Positions 53,959 to 62,528 are shown, numbered from the stretch's first letter. The stretch is DNA of 64,000 nt from Desulfuromonadaceae bacterium (GCA_028687585.1 JAQTZV010000005.1:163788-227787), one strand, 5' to 3'. The notes: generated from the letters alone by a model not told the origin. Program-made: numbers and translations.

Positions 53959-54549
53959 ATGAAAGGACGCGAAAGTGGAATGCCCGAAGAATCCTACTGG
54001 CAGACATTTTTCGATGCCGACAGCATCGTCGAGAAGATGGAGTGCGCCAAGGAAGGAAAAGAATGTATCGCTGAGTTTGGCAGTGGCTACGGTACATTCA
54101 CCTTTCCTGCCGCAATGCGCACCTCTGGTATTGTCTACGCATTTGACATTGAGTCCGAGCTTGTTGCGCTCATTCAGCGTAAAGCTCAACAAGCTGGATT
54201 ATCGAATGTCCAAGCTGAAACACGCGATTTCGTTGCACTAGGCACAGGTCTGCCAAGTGAAAGCATCGACCACTCGATGGTTTACAATCTTCTGCACATA
54301 GAAGAACCTGTCCGGCTTCTGAGGGAAGCTTGTCGGATTTTGAAACCCGGCGGTGTTGTTTCGATTATCCACTGGAAATATGATTCATCGACGCCACGCG
54401 GACCTTCCATGGACATCCGGCCACGCCCGGAGCAGTGCCGGTCATGGGCTGAGATTGCCGGGTTTGTTTTTATGCGCGACCAAGATTTATCAGAGTGCTG
54501 TGAGCATCACTATGGACTGCTCTTGATGCGTCCATATCGGTCAGCATAG
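53959..54549 (+). CDS. Class I SAM-dependent methyltransferase (first paralogue)
   Basis: 196 residues, ATG 53959 with AAAGGAAGG upstream. EFGSGYGTFTF is the SAM-binding motif I, VYAFDIESELV motif II, and the C-terminus has STPRGPSMDIRPRPEQCRSWAE. The paralogue at 56688 shares the whole layout. Substrate unknown; the context of metal genes suggests a metal, metalloid or thiol substrate, but no ArsM-type Cys triad is seen. Confidence 0.82.
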   Translation: MKGRESGMPEESYWQTFFDADSIVEKMECAKEGKECIAEFGSGYGTFTFPAAMRTSGIVYAFDIESELVALIQRKAQQAGLSNVQAETRDFVALGTGLPSESIDHSMVYNLLHIEEPVRLLREACRILKPGGVVSIIHWKYDSSTPRGPSMDIRPRPEQCRSWAEIAGFVFMRDQDLSECCEHHYGLLLMRPYRSA

Positions 54550-54696
54550 AACCCTTACCTTGCGACTACAGTAGTCCTGGTCGCTTTTAACGGAATCTGC
54601 AGCAGAGCAAAGTAGACGGATGAAGAGGATGAATCTGCTAAAGCAATTGATTCAGGGTCTGTTTGATGCTTTTCAGGAAAAGAGGTACTGTAGTTC

Positions 54697-55347
54697 ATGG
54701 GAATTAATACGTCTGAACAACGCAAGCTTTACACCAGAGCACATCGTCTGGCCATATTGACAATCTACTACAACCTGGTCGAAGGCATTGTCTCTGTTTG
54801 GGCCGGGGCAGCCGATGAGACTCTGGCTCTTTTCGGCTTCGGGCTTGACTCATTCATTGAGGTCATATCGGCTATTGGTGTCTGGCATATGATTCGCCGA
54901 ATTAGAGGAAACAACGGGGAAACAAAAAACGCATTTGAGCAGCGGGCGCTCAAAATCACCGGAAGCTCTTTTTATGTTTTGACGGCTGGATTGGTGATCA
55001 TGGCCATTACGAACATCTATCAGCAACACAATCCGGACACGACACGATGGGGAATTATCATATCCCTGGTATCCGTCTCTTTTATGTGGCTCCTGATCCA
55101 TTACAAAACAAAGGTGGGCACGGCACTAAATTCTTCTGCCATCCTGGCGGATGCAGCCTGTTCCAGAGCATGCGTCTACCTGTCGGTAGTGTTGCTGGTA
55201 GCCAGTGTGGGCTATGAGTTAACCGGCATTGGCTATCTGGATGCGATTGGAGCGCTGCTCATCGCCGGGTTCTCGTGGAAAGAAGGAAGAGAGGCTTTTG
55301 ACAAGGCGAAAGGGATGAATTGTTCTTGCAGCTGTAGCGCGGAATAG
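54697..55347 (+). CDS. CDF-like cation transporter with Cys-rich tail
   Basis: 216 residues and several helices. FGFGLDSFIEVISAIGVW replaces the usual HxxxD of CDF helix 2, and SAILADAACSRACVYLS is the helix 5 counterpart; the protein ends GMNCSCSCSAE. These cysteines suggest a thiophilic metal or a Cys-based site. The methyltransferase next to it (53959) may act with it. The gap 54550-54696 contains no convincing gene. Confidence 0.78.
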   Translation: MGINTSEQRKLYTRAHRLAILTIYYNLVEGIVSVWAGAADETLALFGFGLDSFIEVISAIGVWHMIRRIRGNNGETKNAFEQRALKITGSSFYVLTAGLVIMAITNIYQQHNPDTTRWGIIISLVSVSFMWLLIHYKTKVGTALNSSAILADAACSRACVYLSVVLLVASVGYELTGIGYLDAIGALLIAGFSWKEGREAFDKAKGMNCSCSCSAE

Positions 55348-55381
55348 TGCAACAAACTCGATGAATAGATGATGTTGCATG

Positions 55382-55672
55382 TCATTTTTTTCCCCACAGC
55401 GGATCGTCAGAAAATTGCATCCAGATTCGCTCTTCCGGATTCTGCTCGTAAAACTCATCCTCAGCAAAGGAATAACTGTACGCAGAAACATAGTCGAGCA
55501 GAATCCGGTAGGCTGCATTCACCTGTCGGATTATCTCCGGGTCGCTGGCATTACCGGTATCCGGATGGTGACGTTTTGCCAGCTCCCTCTGCCGGGTCTT
55601 GATCTTCTTGAGGGTAGCTCGCTTATCCAAACCCAGAACCCGAAGCGCCTCCTGTAACTCTGCATACGTCAT
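55382..55672 (-). CDS. Short J-domain protein
   Basis: 96 residues. LQEALRVLGLDKRATLKKIKTRQRELAKRHHPDTGN contains the HPD tripeptide (residues about 36-38) that stimulates Hsp70. The tail is acidic and has no zinc finger or C-terminal domain. The last gene of the ArsR-methyltransferase cluster; DnaK-type partner is elsewhere. Confidence 0.85.
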   Translation of the reverse strand: MTYAELQEALRVLGLDKRATLKKIKTRQRELAKRHHPDTGNASDPEIIRQVNAAYRILLDYVSAYSYSFAEDEFYEQNPEERIWMQFSDDPLWGKK

Positions 55673-55681
55673 GGCAAAACC

Positions 55682-56011
55682 TCAGTGGGTCCAGTCGATA
55701 ATCTTTGTATCTGCCCCCAGTTTCTTCTCGACAGCCTCTTTGATGGCCGCAAAATGCGGGCAGGGATAACCGATGGGGTTGCCGTTCTTCATGCAGGAGG
55801 CGAAGACGATGGCCTCTGCCCCCCGGTCAACCATCATCTTGGCCCGTGTGACTGCCTTCTTTCCAGAGCAGCCCCCGCACGACAGAAACCCAATGATCTC
55901 CACCGGTCCAGTCTCCTCGAAGGCCAATGTTCCTTCCCTGGCAACTTTAAAATCGGTACTGCCTGGGCACATATCCTCAGTTAGTTGACAGCGAATGATT
56001 CCCACCTTCAT
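55682..56011 (-). CDS. CGGC-domain protein
   Basis: 109 residues with MKVGIIRCQLTEDMCPG, FLSCGGCSGKKAV, VFASCM and YPCPHF, the Cys pattern of the CGGC family. Such proteins are predicted to bind metal or an Fe-S cluster; no reaction is known. It lies between the J-domain gene and the two methyltransferases. Confidence 0.85.
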   Translation of the reverse strand: MKVGIIRCQLTEDMCPGSTDFKVAREGTLAFEETGPVEIIGFLSCGGCSGKKAVTRAKMMVDRGAEAIVFASCMKNGNPIGYPCPHFAAIKEAVEKKLGADTKIIDWTH

Positions 56012-56025
56012 TTGAGTCTCCCTCC

Positions 56026-56688
56026 CTATGTTTTGTATGCCCGTATAACCACGAACCCACCGTTACCGTAGCCTTCCTTGAAAGACAGGTTAGTTGTTTC
56101 TTCTGGAAACAGGGTCTGACGGTATGCGAAGTTGGAAAAGCCAGTTTTGTTGAGTAACGCCACAAGTTCGCTCACCGAATAAAAGTTAGCATCGCGGTAG
56201 AACTTGCTCTGTTCCTTTTTCTGGCTGTACTGACGTCCCAGTTCGCTCTCACGGTCAATGAAACTTATGACAAAAGTACCATTGGGCTTGAGGATGCGGT
56301 AGGCTTCCCGGAATGCAGGGGCTACATCCTCCAGGAAGCAGACGACCGTTACCATGACGGCGAAATCAAAGCTGCCGTCAGCAAACGGCAGGGCTTCCGC
56401 AACACCTTCCAAAACCGCTATCCCCCGTTGTCGTGCCATTTCGGCCATCCGGGACGCCGGCTCTACTCCGATGGGAATGCCAAGCGGAGCCGCAAAGCGT
56501 CCGGTACCGACGCCTATCTCGACCCCACTTCCACTGGCAGGAATGAAGCTTCGCACAGCCTCCAGCTCTGCCAGGTATAGATCAGGATGCTTCTCGAACC
56601 AGGCGTCGTAATCGTTTGCCTGCTCATCGAAAGGTTCTGTCTTGGTCATTGTGGTTCTCGGCTGCCTAACGGGCAGCAAAGGGTTCAT
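56026..56688 (-). CDS. SAM-dependent methyltransferase (Methyltransf_11 type)
   Basis: 220 residues (207 if the internal ATG 56649 is used; neither has a clear ribosome site). GVEIGVGTGRFAAPL is motif I, EALPFADGSFDFAVMVTV motif III, with a C-terminal region of FREAYRILKPNGTFVISFI. The start overlaps the preceding gene stop (TGATG). It differs clearly from the paired methyltransferase next to it. Confidence 0.8.
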   Translation of the reverse strand: MNPLLPVRQPRTTMTKTEPFDEQANDYDAWFEKHPDLYLAELEAVRSFIPASGSGVEIGVGTGRFAAPLGIPIGVEPASRMAEMARQRGIAVLEGVAEALPFADGSFDFAVMVTVVCFLEDVAPAFREAYRILKPNGTFVISFIDRESELGRQYSQKKEQSKFYRDANFYSVSELVALLNKTGFSNFAYRQTLFPEETTNLSFKEGYGNGGFVVIRAYKT

Positions 56689-57266
56689 CAGGTAAAGGGT
56701 TTCCTGAAGAGCAGGCCGTAATGGTACGGTGGCAGGTCAAAACGGTTCTGCTCTTTGAAACGGAAACCGGCGGACTTTGCCCACTCGATGCACTGTTCCG
56801 GTCGGGGACGTATCTCCATGGCCGGACCGCGCGGAGTTGTGGGATCATAGTTCCAGTGAATGACAGCCAGCATGCCGTTCAGCTTGAGCACGCGGAGGGC
56901 CTCTTTCATCAAGACAACCGGCTCTTCATGATGCAGAATATTGAAGAGCAAGGCAGCGTCCATGGAGTTGTTGTCCAATCCGGTTCCCTCGGCCACAAAA
57001 TCGCGCACCTCTGCTTGCACATTGTCGATGCCGGCTTCGTCGCATTTTTGCCGAACTACCTCCACCATCTCCGGCTCAATGTCCAGAGCATGAACGGTTC
57101 CCGCTGCAATTCCGGCGGCAGCCAGAGTAAAGGTTCCATAACCGCAACCGAATTCGACCAGATCCTGCACTCCCCGGTCAAGACCGAAAATAGCCATAAC
57201 CTTGGCAGGATCGAAAAATCCGGTCCACATTTCTTCATCTGGCATGCCGCTGTCACGGACTTTCAT
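56688..57266 (-). CDS. SAM-dependent methyltransferase (second paralogue of 53959)
   Basis: 192 residues. EFGCGYGTFTLAAAG motif I, VHALDIEPEMVEVV motif II, FNILHHEEPVVLMKEALRVLK, and the same STPRGP-like end (TTPRGPAMEIRPRPEQCIEWA) as 53959. It differs in the FGCG cysteine and the LPPYHYG end. It overlaps the phosphorylase gene by 14 bases, so the two are coupled. Confidence 0.82.
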   Translation of the reverse strand: MKVRDSGMPDEEMWTGFFDPAKVMAIFGLDRGVQDLVEFGCGYGTFTLAAAGIAAGTVHALDIEPEMVEVVRQKCDEAGIDNVQAEVRDFVAEGTGLDNNSMDAALLFNILHHEEPVVLMKEALRVLKLNGMLAVIHWNYDPTTPRGPAMEIRPRPEQCIEWAKSAGFRFKEQNRFDLPPYHYGLLFRKPFT

Positions 57267-58104
57267 GGGACTTCTCCTTGTGAATGTTCAAGGCGGCTGC
57301 AAGTGCAATGGCGCAGACCTTCAAGGCTGCCTCATTGCCGTCATCGCCCCCTTTTTCAAAGTCATCGGATCGTGTTGCCATGGAGTTAGTGATGTGGGCA
57401 AGGCATATAACGCGTTTATTAAGGGCCTCCGCCATTGCCAACAAGGCAGCCGCCTCCATTTCAACGGCAATGATCCCTTCTTTTCGTCTGGTTACAATAA
57501 GTTGTGATGTTTCACGGAACGGTGCGTCAGTTGTCCAGGAACTCCCCTTACTGAATGTCACGCCACCTTCAGTCAACCAGTGAGCAACAACCTCTACAAG
57601 AGGAGCCGACGCCAACGCGAATCGTTGCGGAGGCAGATAATGATAGCTTGTTCCTTCGTCTCGCAATGCCTTGTCAATTAGCAGAAACAAGGGTGGTTGA
57701 AGATTTTCGGCTATCAGGCCTGCTGAGGAGATCGTGACGAGTGCATTGCAGCCCAGAGCAAAAAGTTCTTCGGCAACGAGTACCGCGAATGAAGCACCTA
57801 CCGTACCGCCAATAATTCCATATTCTGTGCCGTTGGCATGCCAAAGGTAGAGACGGGTGTGGAAGCAAGGCCAGGAAGGCTCCAGTTTTGCCTTGCCGTT
57901 TGCCACCAGGAAGTCCACCAGTTCTCCGTCAAAATCCAGGAGGCATCCATCCGGTACCACAACGTGAGGCAGGTTCTTCTGTATTCTGGCTGACTCAAGC
58001 ATATTGCCGGGAAGGAATACCGGCTCGTCAGTATAGCTGCGATCAAGGATAGGGAAGCAATCATTACCGGACACAGCAGCTACCCCCTGTTGAGTGTTTT
58101 TCAC
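57253..58104 (-). CDS. Nucleoside phosphorylase family protein
   Basis: 283 residues. YGIIGGTVGASFAVLVAEELFALGCNALVTISSAGL and the C-terminal EGIIAVEMEAAALLAMAE match the PNP/UDP phosphorylase fold (phosphate and nucleoside pockets). It could recycle methylthioadenosine or act on S-adenosyl-derived products, which would explain its link to methyltransferases; that is inference. The start overlaps the arsR stop region by 41 bases. Confidence 0.85.
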   Translation of the reverse strand: MKNTQQGVAAVSGNDCFPILDRSYTDEPVFLPGNMLESARIQKNLPHVVVPDGCLLDFDGELVDFLVANGKAKLEPSWPCFHTRLYLWHANGTEYGIIGGTVGASFAVLVAEELFALGCNALVTISSAGLIAENLQPPLFLLIDKALRDEGTSYHYLPPQRFALASAPLVEVVAHWLTEGGVTFSKGSSWTTDAPFRETSQLIVTRRKEGIIAVEMEAAALLAMAEALNKRVICLAHITNSMATRSDDFEKGGDDGNEAALKVCAIALAAALNIHKEKSHESP

Positions 58105-58414
58105 GGTCTAGGTCATCCTTGGATTTACGAATGGCCTGCTCACCTTCGGCAAGCAGCTCAATAACAACTGAAGCCAGCCTGGGACGGCTGACATAATAAC
58201 AACGCTGGGAACCATCCTGGGCAAAGTCCACCAGACGGGCATTCCGCAGCACGGTCAAATGCTGGGATATGTTTGCCTGAGACGCCGGCAGGATCTCCTG
58301 GATGTCGGTTACGCACTTTGTGCCCTTGAGCAACTCCATGACAATCTGCAAACGGGTCGGATGCGCGAGGGCTTTAAGCAAATCGGCACTCTTTTGTACT
58401 ATATCAGCGTCCAC
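58064..58414 (-). CDS. ArsR/SmtB-family repressor (minus strand)
   Basis: 116 residues from GTG 58414, with AGGAGG upstream. A winged helix (ASQANISQHLTVLRNARLVDF), a Cys in the sensing helix position (TKCVTD), and a C-terminal GGSCCVR. These cysteines are candidates for a thiol-based metal or metalloid site. It heads the phosphorylase-methyltransferase-CGGC-J-domain cluster and is likely to control it. Confidence 0.88.
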   Translation of the reverse strand: MDADIVQKSADLLKALAHPTRLQIVMELLKGTKCVTDIQEILPASQANISQHLTVLRNARLVDFAQDGSQRCYYVSRPRLASVVIELLAEGEQAIRKSKDDLDREKHSTGGSCCVR

Positions 58415-58430
58415 AAAAGCCTCCTAAATC

Positions 58431-58558
58431 ATATTCGAATATTCTAATATCAATACAAGACTGAGAAGTCAACTTGAAATACGCGAAGACTTCATTGCAA
58501 TAAAAATTCTTGACATTAGTCTGGAATTTAGTATTTTAGTATTTAAGCACTTACTTAT
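58431..58558. promoter_or_regulatory. Divergent ArsR-type control region
   Basis: Between the two arsR genes lies the palindrome ATATTCGAATAT (58431-58442), adjoining a second partial dyad GAATATTC; both sit next to the minus-strand start. For the plus gene, TTGACA (58510-58515) is followed 16 bases later by TATTTT (58532-58537), then an AT-rich imperfect dyad TATTTAAGCACTTACTTATA up to about 58559. ArsR-type repressors commonly bind such sites. Confidence 0.6.
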
Positions 58559-58568
58559 AAGGTTTCCA

Positions 58569-58868
58569 ATGAAAGAAGCGGCCGAACTTTTTAAAATTCT
58601 CTCGGTGGACAAGCGGATCGAGATCATCGAACTTTTAAAAAAAGAACCGATGAGCGTCAACGCCATTGCCGAGACTCTGGGGGTGACGCAGTCGGCGATC
58701 TCCCAGCACCTGCGGGTTCTGAAGTCGGCGGGGTTGGTCAGGGACGAAAGGCAGGGGTACTGGATTTACTACTCATTGAACCGCGAGGTCTTGGAAAGAT
58801 GCAGGCAGCGCCTTAACCGTGTCTGTACATGCGGTTGCGGCGGCAGCGGAGAGAAAAAATGCCAATAA
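58569..58868 (+). CDS. ArsR/SmtB-family repressor (plus strand)
   Basis: 99 residues. Winged helix VTQSAISQHLRVLKSAGLVRDERQGYWIYY, then a C-terminal tail RVCTCGCGGSGEKKCQ with five cysteines. The tail could bind metal and mirrors CGCGC of the small peptide downstream. It is divergent from the minus-strand arsR and precedes the small peptide and CopD genes. Confidence 0.88.
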   Translation: MKEAAELFKILSVDKRIEIIELLKKEPMSVNAIAETLGVTQSAISQHLRVLKSAGLVRDERQGYWIYYSLNREVLERCRQRLNRVCTCGCGGSGEKKCQ

Positions 58869-58941
58869 TCCACAGGCTTTTTTTATTTACCAAATATATA
58901 AGTATATTTGCACAAACTTAACAGGAAAGGAGGTGATAACA

Positions 58942-59037
58942 ATGGCCGAAATCAAGAAAGATACGAAAGAGAAGCAGGAAATATGCAAACCACAAGGCAA
59001 GTGCGGCTGCGGTTGCACGTCGCCAGTCAAGAAGTAG
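58942..59037 (+). CDS. 31-residue Cys-rich peptide, possible metallothionein
   Basis: Start ATG 58942 with the strong ribosome site AAAGGAGGTGATAACA; the longer frame upstream is a shadow. Sequence MAEIKKDTKEKQEIC, then CKPQGKCGCGCTSP and a Lys-rich end. Four cysteines within ten residues make a credible small metal buffer. Placed between an ArsR repressor and a CopD-like gene. No known family matched by eye. Confidence 0.65.
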   Translation: MAEIKKDTKEKQEICKPQGKCGCGCTSPVKK

Positions 59038-59107
59038 GCAGGTCAGGTCGGGAGGCGGTGTTTTTCGCCTCCCGGCGTTAACGTCTTGAATCCAAGGAGA
59101 TTGGCAA

Positions 59108-59581
59108 ATGAAAGAACTACTTTGGGTTGCGTTTATGTGGTTTCATTTGACGGCAACCATCATTTGGTTGGGGGGGATCATCTTTATCCTTCTGGTTGCC
59201 ATTCCAGCAGCAAAGCAGATGCTTCGCGGAGAAGCCGGTGGGCTGATGGGAGAAGTTACCAGAAGGTTCACTCCCATGGCGAACCTTTCCATATTATTCT
59301 TGATCCTCAGCGGCATATTCCTCATGGCGATTAACGGCAACATTTCCGGTGAGGTCTTAAAAGGCGGGCATGGAACAGCAATGCTGCTCAAGCTTCTTTT
59401 GTTCATGCTCATGGCGGGGGTGCATTTCTTCCGAGGCAAGGTGCTGGCACCACGTATTGCCAAAACCCAGTCGGATGGAGAGAAATCGAGACTGCAGAAG
59501 TTATCTCTCAACCTGGTCTGGTTGAATTTAGGATCAGGGTTGGTGGTCTTGCTACTCTCCGCATTTGTTGCGACCAGATAA
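59108..59581 (+). CDS. CopD-like membrane protein
   Basis: 157 residues, ATG 59108 after AAGGAG. Four helices with FMWFHLTATIIWLGGIIF, ILSGIFLM, and an exposed His-containing loop GGHGTAMLLKLLLF. Resembles copper resistance D-domain proteins (uptake of Cu into the cytoplasm or periplasm). The first region of the plus-strand arsR transcript. Confidence 0.78.
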   Translation: MKELLWVAFMWFHLTATIIWLGGIIFILLVAIPAAKQMLRGEAGGLMGEVTRRFTPMANLSILFLILSGIFLMAINGNISGEVLKGGHGTAMLLKLLLFMLMAGVHFFRGKVLAPRIAKTQSDGEKSRLQKLSLNLVWLNLGSGLVVLLLSAFVATR

Positions 59582-60238
59582 TTGATTCTTCTTCTGTGGT
59601 AAACGTCTAGGAATCAAATCTCTCTGATTCCAATTCCAGTAAATTTAATAGAATTGACGTCAAATGAATAAACAGCCAGGCGGTTGCAGATGTTACAGCC
59701 TAGAGGAAGTTTTGAAGTTATTTTTGTTTCAGCTGGTTTCTCAATATTTCACAAGTTATTGAGAAACCAAATCCCATTGACACGCCGAGCTAACGCTGCT
59801 AAATATTTAATATATTTTAGACTCTTTCACTGAAAGAGACTCCGCGAGCTTTCATGCTCCAGGACAAACTTCTTCGGATAGCCCGAGGAAGAATCGCCCC
59901 GGCAGGGATGAACTATCCGGAAAGACCAGGCCGCTTCTGCCCCTTTTCGGATGAACTTCGGTACAGGCGCTTATGCGTTCCGAACAGTCGTTTGGGTAAA
60001 ACGACTTAAATACGAAGTACGGGTGCGTCTTTTTTCGGACTCTGCCTATCAAACAACTTTGATGAGAATAACGACCCGTTTTGGCAATTGCCGGAGTGGG
60101 TTTTTTGTTACTCAAAATCCGCGACAAGCCTTGTAAGCGGCGGATACTTTCACCACATCCCGACCGGGAGACACTTTGTTCTCTCCCTACGGGACAGACC
60201 ATTGTCTCTTTGCTTCGGGAAACCAACAAGGAGGCAGT
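59582..60238 (+). ncRNA. Structured non-coding region and leader before ssb
   Basis: No gene in 657 bases. It holds, in order: GGTTTCTCAAT/ATTGAGAAACC (59735-59745, 59758-59768, perfect arms); CTCTTTCA/TGAAAGAG around one base (59822-59838); nested stems including AGTCGTTT/AAACGACT (59986-60006) inside ACTTCG-TA/TACGAAGT; and GGCAATTGCC within an ACCC.../...GGGT stem followed by T6 (about 60070-60103), an intrinsic-terminator shape. Just upstream of ssb is GAGAC/GTCTC (60168-60172, 60204-60208). Possibly an attenuator-type leader, an origin, or both. Confidence 0.5.
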
Positions 60239-60649
60239 ATGGCAAGTTTGAACAAGGTTCTCTTGATCGGGAATCTAGGAAAAGACCCGGAAGTTCGGTA
60301 CACGACATCCGGAACGGCGGTAGCAAGTTTCTCTCTGGCAACATCGGAGAAATTCAAGAACAAAGGAGGAGAATGGGAGGAACGGACCGAGTGGCACAAC
60401 GTAACCCTCTGGGGACGCCTGGCGGAAATTGCCGGTGAATACCTGTGCAAAGGAAAGACGGTGTACATCGAAGGCCGGCTCCAGACAAGGAAATGGCAGG
60501 ACAAGGAAGACAAGGATCGTTACACCACGGAAATCGTCGGTGAGAGGATGCAGATGCTGTCGAAGAAGGACACCGGACGCGAAAGCGACCCGGAGCCCAA
60601 CAGCTTCTATCAACCGCCCGATTCCAGTGGAGACGACATCCCCTTCTGA
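60239..60649 (+). CDS. ssb: Single-stranded DNA-binding protein
   Basis: 136 residues from ATG 60239 with AAGGAGG upstream; the longer frame is a shadow. OB fold text [49 protein letters not shown] and the acidic tip GDDIPF, which recruits partners. Binds ssDNA during replication, repair or conjugation. Start of the element backbone. Confidence 0.96.
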   Translation: MASLNKVLLIGNLGKDPEVRYTTSGTAVASFSLATSEKFKNKGGEWEERTEWHNVTLWGRLAEIAGEYLCKGKTVYIEGRLQTRKWQDKEDKDRYTTEIVGERMQMLSKKDTGRESDPEPNSFYQPPDSSGDDIPF

Positions 60650-60693
60650 GATCTGACCAACTGTAACGTTTAAAAATCCAACCCAAGCCCGCC

Positions 60694-60730
60694 AGGGGAG
60701 ACACCAACCCCTGTGGGGTGGTCCGTCTCC
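60694..60730 (+). promoter_or_regulatory. Leader hairpin before the RecA-like ATPase gene
   Basis: GGAGAC (60697-60702) pairs with GTCTCC (60725-60730); inside, ACC and ACCCC (60703-60711) pair with GGGGT and GGT (60715-60722) with one bulged A. Thirty-six bases before the start codon. Resembles the hairpins before ssb and before the DUF6094 gene. Confidence 0.6.
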
Positions 60731-60766
60731 TCTGTCCGGGTACAACCGTCAGAAAGGAGATAGACC

Positions 60767-61873
60767 ATGTTCCAGAAAGCCGTCAGAAAAAGAGCAAAAG
60801 CCCGTATCGGTATGTGTGGTCCCGCAGGTTCCGGCAAAACGATGTCCGCCCTCAAGCTGGCATTCGGAATTGTCGGTCCAACCGGGAAAATAGCTGTGCT
60901 CGATACGGAAAACGAGAGCGCGTCGTTGTACGCTCACCTGGGCGACTACGACGTGTCGGTAATCAAGCCCCCCTTTACCGTTGAGAAATACATCGGCGGT
61001 ATCAAGGAGGCGGAAAAGCTCGGCTACGACCTCCTCATCATCGACTCCCTTTCCCATGCATGGGCGGGGACCGGCGGTATTCTGGAGTTCGTTGACGCCA
61101 AAAGTGAATCGGCCAAAGGGAACAAGTTTGCCGGGTGGCGTGAAGCAACCCCCAAACACAATTCCCTGGTCGATGCCATGCTGCAGTCGTCGATGCACAT
61201 CATCGGGACAATGCGCAGCAAAACCGAGTACGTCCTCATTGAGGATGATAAAGGGAAAAAGGTTCCGAAAAAGGTAGGCATGGCGCCGGTGCAACGGGAA
61301 GGCCTCGACTATGAGTTCACACTTGTGTTCGATGTCGACCAGGAACGGCACATTGCCTGCTCCAGCAAAGACCGGACTGAGATTTTCGATGGTTTTTTCG
61401 GGAAACTGACCGAGGATCATGGAAAATCCATCCGGGAGTGGCTGGATTCGGGAGAAGCTGTACAGCAGCCTGCCGACAAACCGGAACAGCAACAATCGGC
61501 AGGGCCTAAGTTCATCACAAAAGACCAGGTGCTGGAGCTGAAGGAGACCATCAAAACGGTTGGAGCCGATCGGGACAAATTTCTCGCCTATCTGGGAGTA
61601 AAAAGACTCGAAGAGATTCCCGCCGAAAAGATGACCGCCGCAGTAAAAGCCCTGGAAGCGAAAACGAAGAAAGGCGATTCGGCAGCAAACAAGGTGACGG
61701 ACATTACTGCCGCCCTGACTGCCCATCGCATCCCGTTCGAGACGAATGAGGAAGCCGGCGAGGTGCATGCCAAGCCGTCGTTTCAGGACACGGCCTCCAA
61801 GGAGTTCCTGAAAGCGAAAGGCTTCAAGTGGAATTCCTCCGACAAGTCGTGGGTCTGCAAATTGGCAGCGTAA
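60767..61873 (+). CDS. RecA-like ATPase of mobile elements (AAA_24/Sak4-like)
   Basis: 368 residues. Walker A GPAGSGKT (18-25), Walker B LLIIDSLS (89-96), and a core typical of phage/plasmid annealing or recombination ATPases. The last 100 residues are a variable domain with EEIPAEKMTAAVKALEAKTK and FKWNSSDKSWVCKL. Follows ssb, as in many conjugative plasmids and phages. Confidence 0.82.
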   Translation: MFQKAVRKRAKARIGMCGPAGSGKTMSALKLAFGIVGPTGKIAVLDTENESASLYAHLGDYDVSVIKPPFTVEKYIGGIKEAEKLGYDLLIIDSLSHAWAGTGGILEFVDAKSESAKGNKFAGWREATPKHNSLVDAMLQSSMHIIGTMRSKTEYVLIEDDKGKKVPKKVGMAPVQREGLDYEFTLVFDVDQERHIACSSKDRTEIFDGFFGKLTEDHGKSIREWLDSGEAVQQPADKPEQQQSAGPKFITKDQVLELKETIKTVGADRDKFLAYLGVKRLEEIPAEKMTAAVKALEAKTKKGDSAANKVTDITAALTAHRIPFETNEEAGEVHAKPSFQDTASKEFLKAKGFKWNSSDKSWVCKLAA

Positions 61874-61905
61874 CCGCCATTCAACCCAACCTAACAGGAG
61901 GATTC

Positions 61906-62451
61906 ATGCAACCAACCATATCACTTCTGGGCCAACGCGCCTCGGCAACCATTTTCTGCAACAACCTGATCCTGGACAACGACAGACTCATTGTTTTGTT
62001 GTCCGCCTACGGCCCCTCCCAGGAGGTCCGGGCTTTTGCCCAGATTCTCTATGACAAGGAGGCGCCTCTGCTGGAAATCCCCGAGAAAAAGGGCAGCCGC
62101 ATAAGTTTCGGAGGACCGGTAAGCCTCATTGGCAAGATGGATAATGGCTACTCGGGGTTGTACATCCTTCCGAGCAAACAGCGGCGTCTTATTATCGGAA
62201 ACAACAGGGAGGAGTGCTTCACCATCTACTCCCGCATCCTGGATCAGCAGCAGTTTGTACACCGGGACTGGTATCTCCCCCTGTTCGACATGGCGGAGTT
62301 CCTGGTCCCCCAGATCGGCTACAAGATGTGCTATCGCCCTATCGAGAACGTTCCGGAAGAAGTACGGAACCGGATCAGATTCGGCGGGTTTAACTTCCCT
62401 GAAACCACGACCGGCATCACAGTCGAGGTGAAACAGGAACATCAGCAATAG
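61906..62451 (+). CDS. Hypothetical protein of mobile-element backbone
   Basis: 181 residues from ATG 61906, with AGGAGG upstream; the longer frame overlaps the previous gene. Mostly globular, no transmembrane segment, no recognised motif. Positioned between the recombination ATPase and the DUF6094-type gene, so likely a backbone function. Confidence 0.7.
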   Translation: MQPTISLLGQRASATIFCNNLILDNDRLIVLLSAYGPSQEVRAFAQILYDKEAPLLEIPEKKGSRISFGGPVSLIGKMDNGYSGLYILPSKQRRLIIGNNREECFTIYSRILDQQQFVHRDWYLPLFDMAEFLVPQIGYKMCYRPIENVPEEVRNRIRFGGFNFPETTTGITVEVKQEHQQ

Positions 62452-62465
62452 AATTTATCTATCCC

Positions 62466-62528
62466 GACAGGGGTAGGTGGCCTGGCCTCCTCCCCGCACA
62501 AGGGATAGCCATGTCACCTCCCCCTGTC
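62466..62528 (+). promoter_or_regulatory. Leader hairpin before the DUF6094-type gene
   Basis: GACAGGGG (62466-62473) pairs with CCCCTGTC (62521-62528), with a second layer AGGTG (62475-62479)/CACCT (62515-62519). It ends 13 bases before ATG 62542, where GAGGAG acts as ribosome site. Confidence 0.6.

Noticed and set aside
54620..54760. 46-codon frame between methyltransferase and CDF-like carrier
   Set aside because: It overlaps the carrier start in another frame and has no ribosome site or conserved pattern.
59735..59768. Perfect 11-bp inverted repeat considered as an insertion sequence end
   Set aside because: No transposase and no flanking target duplication; a hairpin within the ssb leader explains it.
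60749..61768. Open frame of 339 codons on the minus strand
   Set aside because: Antisense to the RecA-like ATPase gene, no start signal or family; shadow.
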